Shown here: in pieces, positions 34,378 to 42,963 of the stretch
Position numbering within the stretch: position 1 is the first letter of the stretch
Layout: each line of letters begins with the position of its first letter
From: Bradyrhizobium sp. SZCCT0231
GTDB lineage: Bacteria; Pseudomonadota; Alphaproteobacteria; Rhizobiales; Xanthobacteraceae
Reading direction: 5' to 3'
Assembly (NCBI RefSeq): GCF_018130245.1
Contig: NZ_JAFCKP010000001.1
Coordinates: 992,001 to 1,056,000, forward strand
Length of the DNA: 64,000 nucleotides
Program-made: the position numbers and the translations under genes
Notes under the pieces: generated by a model
Seen by the model: only the letters and a program-made list of their open reading frames with translations
What the model was told of the DNA's origin: nothing
Databases searched by the model: none

Positions 34378-35189
34378 TGCTCGGCGCTCCAGAACACTAG
34401 CCGCCGCTCCGCCGCGGCGACCACCGCATAGAAGCCGGTGCCGAGCAGGGCCGCGGCGAGCAGGGCGCCCCAGATCGCGACGACGTTCTCGGTGAACATG
34501 GCCTGGAGCAAGAGCACGCCGAGCCCGGTGGTGTCGCCGAACCATTCGCCGACGATGGCGCCGACGAGGCTCAGCGACGCGGCGAGCCGCAGCGCGACGA
34601 AGATCTGCGGCAACGCGGTCGGCAGTTGCAAACGGAGGAGGAGCTGGCGGTTGGAGGCGCCAAAGCTGCGCATCAGCGCGACCTGTTTGGGATCGACGGT
34701 CTCGAGGCCCAGCAGCGTGTTCACCGTCACCGGAAAGAAGGTCAGATAGAACGCGATGATCGCCTTGGCGAGCAGCGTGTTGCCGAACCACAGCACCACC
34801 AGCGCGCCGAAGGCGATGACCGGAATGGTCTGCGACACCACGAAGATCGGAAACACCATCTCGCGCAGCGCGCGGACGCGGAAGAACACGACGCCCATGA
34901 GCACGCCGAAGGCGCCGCCGGATGCAAAGCCAATCAGCGTCTCCGCAAGCGTGCGCAGGAAGCCGTCGACATAGGCCCGAGGTGTTGCCGCCATCGCCTC
35001 CAGGATGGTGCTGAGGCGCGGCAGATAATAGGGTCGGATGCCGAACAGCAGCACCGCGCCTTCCCAGATCACCGCCGCAATGGCGAGGCCGAGCAGGAGC
35101 CGGATCAGCTTGCGCAGCGAATCCGGTATCGTGATCGACCGCGTCGCGGCGGCGGCCTCACTGAGCGATGTCGCGGCAGGGCCGCTCAC
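34374..35189 (-). CDS. ABC-transporter permease (SsuC/TauC type) 2
   Basis: 271 residues, about six membrane helices, with EAA region VALMRSFGASNRQLLLRLQLP. GTG start overlapping the binding-protein stop (GTGA). Two non-identical permeases in tandem imply a heterodimeric channel. Its N-terminus has a short Ser/Ala-rich cytoplasmic extension. Confidence 0.88.
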   Translation of the reverse strand: MSGPAATSLSEAAAATRSITIPDSLRKLIRLLLGLAIAAVIWEGAVLLFGIRPYYLPRLSTILEAMAATPRAYVDGFLRTLAETLIGFASGGAFGVLMGVVFFRVRALREMVFPIFVVSQTIPVIAFGALVVLWFGNTLLAKAIIAFYLTFFPVTVNTLLGLETVDPKQVALMRSFGASNRQLLLRLQLPTALPQIFVALRLAASLSLVGAIVGEWFGDTTGLGVLLLQAMFTENVVAIWGALLAAALLGTGFYAVVAAAERRLVFWSAEQ

Positions 35190-36202
35190 GGCAGCCGGTC
35201 CGCCACGGGGACGCTCTGGACGAAGCTTGCATCATAAGCGGCGGCAAGATCCAGCGGCTTGGAGATCACGCCATACTTCAGGAAGAAGTCGTGGGCGGTC
35301 TTGACCGCGTCCGCGTCGATCCAGAACATGCCGTTCTTGGCGGCCGCGCCTGCGGTCATCAGGCGCTTAACCTCCGCGAGCATGAACTCCTGCTGCGTCC
35401 GATCGAGCGTCGGGGCTGCAGCCATCACCGTGTCGACGGCACCCTTGGGATCTGAGAAGGCGTCCTTCCAGCCCTTCAGCGAAGCGCGCAGGAACGCCTT
35501 GACCAGCTCCGGCTTCTCCTTGGCAGTCGTCTCGGCGACGATCAGCGTGTCGCGCGGGAAGGTGATGCCGTAATCCTCGGCGACGAAGGTCTTCAGGCTG
35601 TCCTTCGGCATGCGCGACTGGATGGTGTAGAATTCGTTGTAATAGGTCGCGGTGACGACATCGACGCTGCCGTCGACGAAAGGCGTCACTGATACCTGCT
35701 GCGGCTGGATCTTCAATTCATCCGGCTTGATGCCTTCCTTGGCCAGCATGCCGTTGAGCACGTGATTGGCGCCCGTGAACCAGGTGGTGACGGTCTTGCC
35801 CTTGAAATCCTGGATCGTCTTCACCGGCCCGTCCTTGCGGGTGACGAAGATGAACGGCGTGATCTGGTGCGAGACGCCGATGCAGACGATCGGCAGGCCC
35901 TTGTCGCGGGCCGCGAACACGCTGTCGGTGCCGCCCGACAGGCCGAACGTGTCAGCGCCGGTCGCAACCAGGTTCTCGGTGAGCAGATTGGGTCCGCCGG
36001 GATTGATGGTGAGGTCGATGCCCTCGGCCTTGTAATAGCCCTTGGCGGCCGCGACGTAGAAGCCGGCGAACTGGGCCTGCGGCAGCCATTTCAGGCGCAG
36101 GCTCGCCTTTTGCGGCTCGGCTGCGGGCGCAGCCGTGACAAGCGAGCCGGTCGCCAGTGCGATGGCGGAGAGGACGGAGAAGGCGTGGCGTCGGCTCAGC
36201 AT
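35186..36202 (-). CDS. NMT1/THI5-like ABC substrate-binding protein
   Basis: 338 residues; a signal peptide with an RR near the start (MLSRRHAFSVLSAIALA) ends near residue 28. The mature part begins SLRLKWLPQAQFAGFYVAAAKGYY, the signature of the NMT1/THI5 group, whose members bind formylaminopyrimidine, hydroxymethylpyrimidine, riboflavin, sulfonates or nitrate. The start was set by GGAG seven bases before this ATG; an ATG two codons earlier is possible. Clustered with an oxygenase and amidohydrolase, it points to an N-containing ring compound as ligand, which is inference. Confidence 0.87.
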   Translation of the reverse strand: MLSRRHAFSVLSAIALATGSLVTAAPAAEPQKASLRLKWLPQAQFAGFYVAAAKGYYKAEGIDLTINPGGPNLLTENLVATGADTFGLSGGTDSVFAARDKGLPIVCIGVSHQITPFIFVTRKDGPVKTIQDFKGKTVTTWFTGANHVLNGMLAKEGIKPDELKIQPQQVSVTPFVDGSVDVVTATYYNEFYTIQSRMPKDSLKTFVAEDYGITFPRDTLIVAETTAKEKPELVKAFLRASLKGWKDAFSDPKGAVDTVMAAAPTLDRTQQEFMLAEVKRLMTAGAAAKNGMFWIDADAVKTAHDFFLKYGVISKPLDLAAAYDASFVQSVPVADRLP

Positions 36203-36225
36203 GGTCATACTCCAGGCGGTGAAAA

Positions 36226-37005
36226 TCAATTGCGGTAGGACGGATCGGTGCGATCGAGCTGGCGCATCAGCGCCGGCCATTCGCGTTCGCCGGGCACGAG
36301 GATGTCGCCCTGCAATTCCCAGAACTGGCGGGCGGCCTTTTCGCAGACCTCGTGCGGCGGCATCACCAGCGTGGCGCCGGCCGCGGCGGCCGCCTGCATC
36401 TGAAGCTGGATCCGCGCGGCGCGCTCGAAATAATAGAGCAGCATGAAGGCTTCGCCCGGCGTGCGGCCGACGGTGAGGATGCCGTGATTGCGCATCAGCA
36501 TCACCTTGTGCGGGCCGAGATCGCGAACCAGGCGAACCTGCTCGTCGAGGTCGATGGCGACGCCTTCGTAGTCGTGGAAGGCTTGACGGTCGTAGAAGCG
36601 CATCGCGAACTGGCTGAGCGGCAGCAGGCCCTTCTCCTGCCCGGAGACCGCGACGCTCGCATCGGAATGGGTGTGCAGCACGCAGGCCGCGTCATGGTTC
36701 GAGGTGTGGATCGCAGCGTGGATGACGAAGGCCGCGACGTTGACGGCGTGGGGCGTGTCGTCGAGCTTATTGCCGTTAGTATCGATCTTCACCAGGCTCG
36801 ACGCCGTGATCTCGTCGAACAGCAGGCCGTAGGGATTGATCAGGAACTGATCCTCGTGGCCGGGAACGCGCAGGGAGATGTGATTGTAGATCAAATCGTC
36901 CATGCCGAGCTTGGCGACCATGCGGTAGCAGGCTGCGAGCTTGATGCGGGCATCCCACTCCGCCGGATCGATCCCGCGCGCTTCTCTCGCTGACATCGCG
37001 TTCAC
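36226..37005 (-). CDS. Class II aldolase/adducin-domain protein
   Basis: 259 residues. Zinc-binding histidines are visible in VLHTHSDASVAV and in MLMRNHGILTVG, as in fuculose-phosphate aldolase-like enzymes. It lacks obvious phosphate-binding residues that I can name, so the substrate may be unphosphorylated; some family members are decarboxylases or oxygen-dependent enzymes. GTG start with AGGAG eight bases upstream, overlapping the ATPase stop (GTGA). It is embedded between components of the importer, so it is surely co-expressed with it. Confidence 0.85.
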   Translation of the reverse strand: MNAMSAREARGIDPAEWDARIKLAACYRMVAKLGMDDLIYNHISLRVPGHEDQFLINPYGLLFDEITASSLVKIDTNGNKLDDTPHAVNVAAFVIHAAIHTSNHDAACVLHTHSDASVAVSGQEKGLLPLSQFAMRFYDRQAFHDYEGVAIDLDEQVRLVRDLGPHKVMLMRNHGILTVGRTPGEAFMLLYYFERAARIQLQMQAAAAAGATLVMPPHEVCEKAARQFWELQGDILVPGEREWPALMRQLDRTDPSYRN

Positions 37006-37871
37006 TGCGGCTTCTCCTGCGCGATGGAGGACTGGAACGATTTCATGCTTTCCTCCTCGATCGCATCGAGCAGGGTGCGCTTGAGGCGGACGAATTCGGG
37101 GGAGGTGACGATCTCCGGACGGCGCGGGCGGGGCAGCTCGACGACCTGTTCGAGTTTCACCGAGCCGGGGCGCGCGGTCATGACCAGCACGCGGTCGCCG
37201 AGGAAGATCGCCTCGTCGACGTCGTGGGTGATGAAAAGAATGGTGCGGCGGTATTTCTGCCAGACGTCAAGCAGCCAGCGCTGCATCATCGCCCGCGTCA
37301 GCGCATCGAGCGCGCCGAACGGCTCGTCCAGCAGCATCAGGTCGCGCTCGAACAGGAAGGTGCGCATCAAGGCGACGCGCTGGCGCATGCCGCCGGACAA
37401 TTGATTGGGGTACTGCTTCTCGAAGCCGGCCAGCCCGAACTCAGGCAGCATCTTCAGCGCCTTGGCGCGCGCCTGATCGCGCGGCATGCCCTCGACCTCG
37501 AGTGCGAGGATGGCGTTGTCGATCACGTTGCGCCAGGGAAACAGCAGGTCGCGCTGCGGCATGAAGGAGACCCGGCCAAGCAGGTCGGCGGCATGACAGC
37601 TCTTGCCCTCGAAGCGCAGGATGCCACCGGCGTCGGGCTCCTCGAGCCCGGCAACAATATTGAAAAGGGTGCTCTTGCCGCAGCCGCTGGGGCCTACGAC
37701 CGTGACGAACTCGCCGGGGGCGACGCTCGCCTGGAGTCCCGACAGCGCCGCGACCGCACCGAATGTCTTGTTGATCGCGCGCAGCTCGAGCAGCGGCTCA
37801 GGCTTGGGCTGAGCCTGCGGGGCTTCGATGGTCGGCCCGGAATCGGGGAGGCGGGCTGCCTGCACCAGCAT
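37002..37871 (-). CDS. ABC-transporter ATPase (SsuB/TauB type)
   Basis: 289 residues. Walker A GPSGCGKST, signature LSGGMRQR, Walker B LMLLDEPFGALD and switch His FITHDVDEA are intact. It is the first gene of the minus-strand importer operon. The ribosome-binding AAGG overlaps the sequence TATACAAG, the complement of a CTTGTATA motif shared with the SDR promoter on the other side of the GntR gene. Confidence 0.92.
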   Translation of the reverse strand: MLVQAARLPDSGPTIEAPQAQPKPEPLLELRAINKTFGAVAALSGLQASVAPGEFVTVVGPSGCGKSTLFNIVAGLEEPDAGGILRFEGKSCHAADLLGRVSFMPQRDLLFPWRNVIDNAILALEVEGMPRDQARAKALKMLPEFGLAGFEKQYPNQLSGGMRQRVALMRTFLFERDLMLLDEPFGALDALTRAMMQRWLLDVWQKYRRTILFITHDVDEAIFLGDRVLVMTARPGSVKLEQVVELPRPRRPEIVTSPEFVRLKRTLLDAIEEESMKSFQSSIAQEKPQ

Positions 37872-37874
37872 GTC

Positions 37875-37882
37875 CTTGTATA
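37875..37882. promoter_or_regulatory. CTTGTATA motif at the ATPase start
   Basis: This eight-base motif lies 4-11 bases before the ATPase start codon. The same eight bases occur in the dyad in front of the SDR gene, and TGTATA occurs in the centre of the GntR palindrome. It is a plausible GntR half-site near the translation start. The overlapping TATAAT could instead be a -10 hexamer for the rightward gntR transcript. Confidence 0.35.
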
Positions 37883-38052
37883 ATGGCGGCGGCCATTCGC
37901 ATACGAAAGCGGGCCGCGTCGAAATCTCTTAGCAACTCGTGTGCCAGTGCCATTTCCGAGCAAATCAGGCATAAGACTTGCGAGATCGACGGCGAAAAGG
38001 CCGGAGAGCCATGCCTCTCTGGAGAGAGCAGGTCATTTCGCTGGGATATGAG

Positions 38053-38078
38053 TGCCAATATGTATACGTATATTGGCA
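38053..38078. promoter_or_regulatory. GntR operator palindrome (26 bases)
   Basis: Arms TGCCAATAT and ATATTGGCA around a GTATACGT core, nearly perfectly symmetric. The palindrome ends three bases before the gntR ribosome-binding site (GGAG), so a bound dimer would block transcription or translation of the regulator itself. Its length and position strongly suggest autoregulation. Confidence 0.65.
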
Positions 38079-38091
38079 TCGGAGAAACATG

Positions 38092-38805
38092 ATGGCTGAC
38101 GTTGGTGCACATAGCGCAGGCAAGCGCGTCAAGAATGGGCACGAGACCCTCACCGCGAGCCCCGGCATGACGCTCGCAGAGAGCCTGCGGCAGAAGCTAG
38201 AAGGCGCGATCGCTGCGGGCCATCTCGAGCCCGGCAGCCGACTCGACGAGCAGGAGATCGCCCAACGCTTCGGTGTCTCGCGCACGCCGGTGCGGGAGGC
38301 GTTCCGCCTGATGGCAGCGAATAATCTGGTCGAGCTGCGCGGCCGGCAGGGGGCGACGGTCCGCAGCATCAAGGCGCAGGCGCTGATCGAGATGTTTCAG
38401 GTCATGGCGGAGCTCGAGGGGCTCTGTGCGCGGCTTGCCGCAAGGCGCGTCTCCCAGGCCTGGGGTTCGGAAATTAGCGAGATTCACCAGAGGCTTGTCG
38501 CGGCAGGCGAGACCGGCGATATCGACGTCTTCTACGACATCAACCAGGAATTCCACGAAGCGATCTACGAGGCCTCGCGCAACAGCTTCCTCGCGGATCA
38601 AACCCGTAAGCTGCGCAATCAGGTGGCCGCCTATCGCCGCCGGGTGACGCGGATGCCGAACCGGATCGCCGACACGATCCGCGAGCATGAGGCGATCATG
38701 CAGGCGATCCTGGCCCACGACCCGGAGCGGGCGCACAGCGCCATGCGCGACCACGTCAACCTGCTCGGCGACAACCTCTTGGACTTCCTCGCCGCCTTCG
38801 AATGA
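38092..38805 (+). CDS. GntR-family regulator, FCD subgroup
   Basis: 237 residues. N-terminal winged helix (about 30-95) with DEQEIAQRFGVSRTPVREAF, the strongly conserved GntR recognition helix, then an all-helical FCD effector domain (about 100-230) with Asp/His residues suited to bind a metal-coordinated organic acid. GGAG seven bases upstream supports the second of two adjacent ATGs. It stands divergently to the importer operon and upstream of the SDR operon and probably represses both and itself. Confidence 0.9.
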   Translation: MADVGAHSAGKRVKNGHETLTASPGMTLAESLRQKLEGAIAAGHLEPGSRLDEQEIAQRFGVSRTPVREAFRLMAANNLVELRGRQGATVRSIKAQALIEMFQVMAELEGLCARLAARRVSQAWGSEISEIHQRLVAAGETGDIDVFYDINQEFHEAIYEASRNSFLADQTRKLRNQVAAYRRRVTRMPNRIADTIREHEAIMQAILAHDPERAHSAMRDHVNLLGDNLLDFLAAFE

Positions 38806-38822
38806 CCCTCCAGCCTCTTGGT

Positions 38823-38858
38823 ATGCAAATTGCTAGAGCTTGTATATCTAGCTTGCAT
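38823..38858. promoter_or_regulatory. Compound inverted repeat upstream of the SDR operon
   Basis: Nested dyads: outer ATGCAA/TTGCAT and inner GCTAGA/TCTAGC, around a centre containing CTTGTATA. The structure ends 14 bases before the SDR start codon, so it is likely the operator of the rightward operon, probably for the neighbouring GntR protein. Confidence 0.5.
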
Positions 38859-38872
38859 CCTGGAGACCCGGA

Positions 38873-39652
38873 GTGGACCTGAAGCTGACGAACAAGACTG
38901 CCCTCATTACCGGCGCGTCGAAAGGAATTGGACTTGCGGTGGCCGAACTCTTCGCCGCGGAAGGGTGTCATCTGCATCTCGCCGCCCGCAACGGCGAGGC
39001 GATGCTGGAGGCCAAGAAGCAGCTCGAAGCCCGCCATGGCGTGAAGATCACCATCCATGCGCTCGACCTGTCGAGCACGGCTGCGATGGAAAAGCTCGCG
39101 GCCGAAGTCGGCGATATCGACATCCTCATCAACAATGCCGGCGACATCCCCGCCGGCTCGCTGGAGATCCTCGACGACGCCGCCTGGCGGCGCGGCTTCG
39201 ATCTCAAGGTGTTCGGCTACATCACGCTGTCGCGCCTCTATTATCCGCGCATGAAGGGCAAGGACGGTGTCATCATCAACATCATCGGCAATTCCGGTGA
39301 GAACTGGGACGCGAGCTACATCGCGGGCTCGACCGGCAATGCGGCGCTGATGTCCTTCACCAAGGCGCTCGGCGGCCGCAGCCTCGATCACGGCGTGCGC
39401 GTGGTCGCCGTCAATCCGGGTCCGGTTGCCACCGACCGCATGCTCAAGATCATGAAGCGCAAGGCGATCGACATGCTCGGCGACGAAAGCCGGTGGGAGG
39501 AGCTGTTCGACAAATATCCGGGCAAACGGCCCGCGACGTCGGAAGAGGTCGCCGATCTCGTCGCGTTCCTGTCCTCGCCGCGGTCGGGCTATATCACCGG
39601 CACCGTGGTCACGATCGATGGCGGCATCGCCGCACGTGGCTCGGTGATCTGA
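38873..39652 (+). CDS. SDR-family oxidoreductase lacking the YxxxK motif
   Basis: 259 residues. The NAD(P)-binding motif ITGASKGIG and the NNAG motif are intact, as are the C-terminal NPGPVATDR and the glycine-rich ending. However, the catalytic segment reads SYIAGSTGNAALMSFTKALG: aligned on the following helix, the usual Tyr and Lys fall on Gly and Asn. The Tyr that is present is displaced. The enzyme may belong to a divergent SDR subgroup with a different proton path. GTG start with a good ribosome-binding site; first gene of a five-gene operon. Confidence 0.82.
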   Translation: MDLKLTNKTALITGASKGIGLAVAELFAAEGCHLHLAARNGEAMLEAKKQLEARHGVKITIHALDLSSTAAMEKLAAEVGDIDILINNAGDIPAGSLEILDDAAWRRGFDLKVFGYITLSRLYYPRMKGKDGVIINIIGNSGENWDASYIAGSTGNAALMSFTKALGGRSLDHGVRVVAVNPGPVATDRMLKIMKRKAIDMLGDESRWEELFDKYPGKRPATSEEVADLVAFLSSPRSGYITGTVVTIDGGIAARGSVI

Positions 39653-39659
39653 GGCGTCG

Positions 39660-40805
39660 ATGTCGAAGCCTCAATCCGCCGTACTGGTCCGCAACCGCTA
39701 TTTCGACGAGCTCTCGGCGACGCCGGGACTCTATTGGCTCGGCCAGAACACCAACCATGTCGAGAGCCACCCCGCCGTGCGCGAGGCCATGCTGCGCTCG
39801 ATCGAGGCTGGCGAGTTCAACGCCTATGCCCCGCCGCTCGGCTTCGAGGCGCTGCGCGCTGCAATCGTCGCCGATCTCGGCACGCCCGGCGCCGAAGCGC
39901 TGGTGACCGAGGGTGGCGTCAACGCACTGGCGATGATCTGCCGTGCACGCTGCAAGCCGGGCACCACGCTGGTCACGACCGATCCGACCTGGAAATGGCC
40001 GTGCCTGTTCGCGCGCCAGCAGGGTGCCGAGGTGATCGAGATTCCGATCTACGACCCGGCCTGCAACTACCGCCTGACGCCCGAGGCACTGAAGGCGAAT
40101 GTCGATGAACGCACCGCGATCATCTATCTCGTCGATCCCAACAATCCGCTCGGCATCCGCTACACGCGCGAGGAGATCGAGAGCTTTGCGGCGATCGCGC
40201 GCGATTGCGGCGCGCTGCTGGTGCACGACTGCACCTACCGCGATTTTGCCGACGGCCACACGCCGGCGCTTCACGTGGCGCCGCAAGGCTCCGTGGTCTC
40301 GACCAGCTTTTCGAAATGGCTCGGGCTTGCAGGCCTGCGGATCGGAGCGCTCGTCGCAGCGCCAGACCTGTTCGAGGAACTGGCGCAGACCTCCACCAGC
40401 GTTCTCGGCGCCAGCGTCATCGCGCAGCGCGCGGCGCAGGCGGGGCTATCGGTCAAGGCCGAGTGGATAAAGAAGGTCTGCAGCACCGACCGCGCCAACA
40501 AGGCGATGATCCAGGAGGCGGCGGCCGCGATCGAGGGACTGGCGCTGCCGATCATGCCCTCGCACGGCAACTTCCTGGTGCTGGAGACCATCGCGGCCGG
40601 CATCCGCCCGGAGGCGCTGGTCGAATGTTATCGCCGGCAGGGCATCATGATCCGCCAGGGCAACTATCACACCCAGCGCTTCGGCGACCGCTTCGTCAAG
40701 ATCAGCACCTCCGTGCCGCAAGCGTGGGTCGAAAAACTTTGCACGCTGCTGCCGGAGATGGTCGCGCAGGCGCGCACGCTCAACGACCTGCCGCCGCAAT
40801 TCTAG
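39660..40805 (+). CDS. PLP-dependent aminotransferase, class I/II
   Basis: 381 residues, fold type I. The PLP-binding Lys is K219 (STSFSKWLGLAGLRIG), the Asp/Tyr pair HDCTYRD (189-195) and the NNPLG motif (161-165) are present. It would transfer the amino group of an amino acid or amine intermediate. It starts seven bases after the SDR stop. No clear indication of substrate; the locus suggests an amine released after ring opening or a beta-amino acid. Confidence 0.88.
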   Translation: MSKPQSAVLVRNRYFDELSATPGLYWLGQNTNHVESHPAVREAMLRSIEAGEFNAYAPPLGFEALRAAIVADLGTPGAEALVTEGGVNALAMICRARCKPGTTLVTTDPTWKWPCLFARQQGAEVIEIPIYDPACNYRLTPEALKANVDERTAIIYLVDPNNPLGIRYTREEIESFAAIARDCGALLVHDCTYRDFADGHTPALHVAPQGSVVSTSFSKWLGLAGLRIGALVAAPDLFEELAQTSTSVLGASVIAQRAAQAGLSVKAEWIKKVCSTDRANKAMIQEAAAAIEGLALPIMPSHGNFLVLETIAAGIRPEALVECYRRQGIMIRQGNYHTQRFGDRFVKISTSVPQAWVEKLCTLLPEMVAQARTLNDLPPQF

Positions 40806-40816
40806 GGACGATGCCG

Positions 40817-41698
40817 ATGACGATGATCACAGCGAAAGACGGCGTGAAGCTCCATGTGGAAGAGGCGGGCGAGGGCACGCCGATCCTCTTTATCCATGAG
40901 TTCGGCGGCAATCACGCAAGCTGGGAGCCGCAGCTGCGCTATTTCAGCCGGCGCCATCGCTGCATCACTTACGCCGCGCGCGGCTATCCGCCGTCGGACG
41001 TGCCCGACAGCGTGGAGGCCTATTCGCAGGGGATCGCCGCCGACGATGCGGTCGCTGTGCTCGATGCGCTCAAGATCGACAAGGCGCACATCGTCGGCCT
41101 CTCCATGGGCGGGTTCTGCACGGTGCATTTCGGCCTGCGTTCGCCAGAGCGCGCGCTGTCTCTCACGGTGGCTGGTGCCGGTTATGGCTGCGAGAAGGAG
41201 TTCGAGGAATATTTTCGCGGCGTCTCGCTCGAAGTCGCCGACAATTTCGAGAAGCAGGGCGCCAGGGAATTCGCCAAGATCTACGCGCTCGGCGCGAGCC
41301 GGGTGCAGTTCCAGAACAAGGACCCACGCGGCTGGCGGGAGTTCGCCGATCGCCTCGCCACGCACTCCGATCGCGGCGCCGCCAACACCATGCGCGGCGT
41401 CCAGGCGCGGCGGCCGTCGTTCTATGATCTCGAAGACGGCTTGAAAAAGATGATGGTGCCGACGCTGGTTATCGTCGGCGACGAGGACGACCACTGTCTG
41501 CAGCCCGGCATCTTCCTGAAGAAGACCATTCCCGCTTGCGGCCTCTCGGTCTTCCCCAAGACCGGCCACACGCTCAATCTGGAGGAGCCGGCGGCATTCA
41601 ATGCATTGCTCTCCGAGTTCATCGCCCAGGTCGAGGCGGGTCGCTGGCTGCCGCGCGATCCGCGCGCGCTGCCGGGCCAGATCATGCGTACGAAGTAG
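40817..41698 (+). CDS. Alpha/beta hydrolase
   Basis: 293 residues. Nucleophile elbow GLSMGG with S96, oxyanion region HEFGGN (27-32), and catalytic His in KTGHTLNLEEP. The pattern is that of small-molecule C-C or C-N/ester hydrolases such as RutD or haloperoxidase-like enzymes. The ATG was chosen because GGGA lies eight bases before it; ATGs at 40811 and 40823 are possible. Directly follows the aminotransferase and precedes the amidohydrolase. Confidence 0.87.
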   Translation: MTMITAKDGVKLHVEEAGEGTPILFIHEFGGNHASWEPQLRYFSRRHRCITYAARGYPPSDVPDSVEAYSQGIAADDAVAVLDALKIDKAHIVGLSMGGFCTVHFGLRSPERALSLTVAGAGYGCEKEFEEYFRGVSLEVADNFEKQGAREFAKIYALGASRVQFQNKDPRGWREFADRLATHSDRGAANTMRGVQARRPSFYDLEDGLKKMMVPTLVIVGDEDDHCLQPGIFLKKTIPACGLSVFPKTGHTLNLEEPAAFNALLSEFIAQVEAGRWLPRDPRALPGQIMRTK

Positions 41699-41701
41699 TC
41701 G

Positions 41702-42955
41702 ATGACGAGCCAGCCCCTGATCAACGCCGACCGGCTCTGGAGCCGCCTGATGGCACTCGCCGAGATCGGCGCGACGCCGGCCGGCGGGGTCAACCGGCAG
41801 GCGCTGAGTGACGGCGAGATGACCGCATGGCGTCGTGTCATCGGCTGGGCCGGCGAGGCGGGATTGACACCTTCGACCGATGCGGCGGGAAACCTGTTCC
41901 TGACGCTGGTCGGCCGCGACCGCGCCGCGCCGCCGTTTCTGCTTGGCAGTCATCTCGATAGCCAGCCGACCGGCGGCAAGTTTGACGGCGCGGCCGGCGT
42001 GATGGCGGCACTCGAAGCGGTCGTCTCGCTGGCCGAGCAAGGCGACAAGCCAGCGCGCGATGTCATCATCGTCGCATGGATGAACGAGGAAGGCTCGCGC
42101 TTCGCGCCGGGCATGATGGGTTCGGAGGCCTTCACGGCTGAGCGCGACATGGCGGTGATCCGTTCCGCGCGCGATGCAGACGGCATCAGCGTCGGCGAAG
42201 CGCTCGACCGCCTTCACGCGGCGTTTCCCGATCTGCCGCATAGGTCGCTCGGCTTCGCGGTCGACGCCTATCTCGAACTGCACATCGAGCAGGGACCGCT
42301 GCTGGAAGCGGCGGCCTGCACGATTGGCGTCGTCACCGGCATTCAGGGCAAGAAGACGTTTCAGGTGGTCGTCGAGGGGGCCGAAGGACACGCCGGCACG
42401 CTCGCGCAATCGGAGCGGCGGGATGCGCTTGCGGCCTTTGCGCGGATGGCGGCTGCGCTCCATGCCGAGATCGGCATCATCGATGCCGACATCAAGTTCA
42501 CCATCGGCCGGGTCGCTGTCGTGCCGAACGCGCCGTCGGTGGTGCCGTCGCGCGTCAGCTTTAGCATCGATCTGCGTCACCCTGACAATGCCGTGCTCGA
42601 CGCGGCCGGCGCGCGCATCAAAACTCTTTGCCAGGAGAAGGCCCCGCCGTGCTCGGTTACGGTGACGCCGCTCGTGGATGCGCCGTCGAACGTCTTCGAT
42701 CCGCGCCTGCGCGCGAGCATCGCGAAGGCCGCGCGTGAGCAGGGGCATTCCGCCATGGCGATCCTCTCCGCCGCCGGTCACGATGCCCGTCATCTCGCAA
42801 AAGTCTGTCCGGCCGCGATGATCTTTATCCCGTGCCGCGACGGGGCGAGCCATGTCGAGCATGAATGGGCCGAACCCGATCATGTCGCGGCCGGCGCCGC
42901 CGTGTTGGCACAGGTGCTGCGCGAGCTCGCCCTCGCGCCTGCCATCGAGGGGTGA
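41702..42955 (+). CDS. M20-family hydantoinase/carbamoylase-type amidohydrolase
   Basis: 417 residues. Metal-binding motifs are in place: GSHLDSQPTGGKFDGAAG (His and Asp), MNEEGSRFAP (Glu-Glu), and ELHIEQGP. This is the signature of allantoate amidohydrolase, N-carbamoyl-L-amino-acid hydrolase and beta-ureidopropionase, which cleave carbamoyl or amide bonds. In a module with an oxygenase it would remove a carbamoyl or formyl group after ring opening. The start comes four bases after the hydrolase stop. Confidence 0.9.
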   Translation: MTSQPLINADRLWSRLMALAEIGATPAGGVNRQALSDGEMTAWRRVIGWAGEAGLTPSTDAAGNLFLTLVGRDRAAPPFLLGSHLDSQPTGGKFDGAAGVMAALEAVVSLAEQGDKPARDVIIVAWMNEEGSRFAPGMMGSEAFTAERDMAVIRSARDADGISVGEALDRLHAAFPDLPHRSLGFAVDAYLELHIEQGPLLEAAACTIGVVTGIQGKKTFQVVVEGAEGHAGTLAQSERRDALAAFARMAAALHAEIGIIDADIKFTIGRVAVVPNAPSVVPSRVSFSIDLRHPDNAVLDAAGARIKTLCQEKAPPCSVTVTPLVDAPSNVFDPRLRASIAKAAREQGHSAMAILSAAGHDARHLAKVCPAAMIFIPCRDGASHVEHEWAEPDHVAAGAAVLAQVLRELALAPAIEG

Positions 42956-42963
42956 GGACATCG

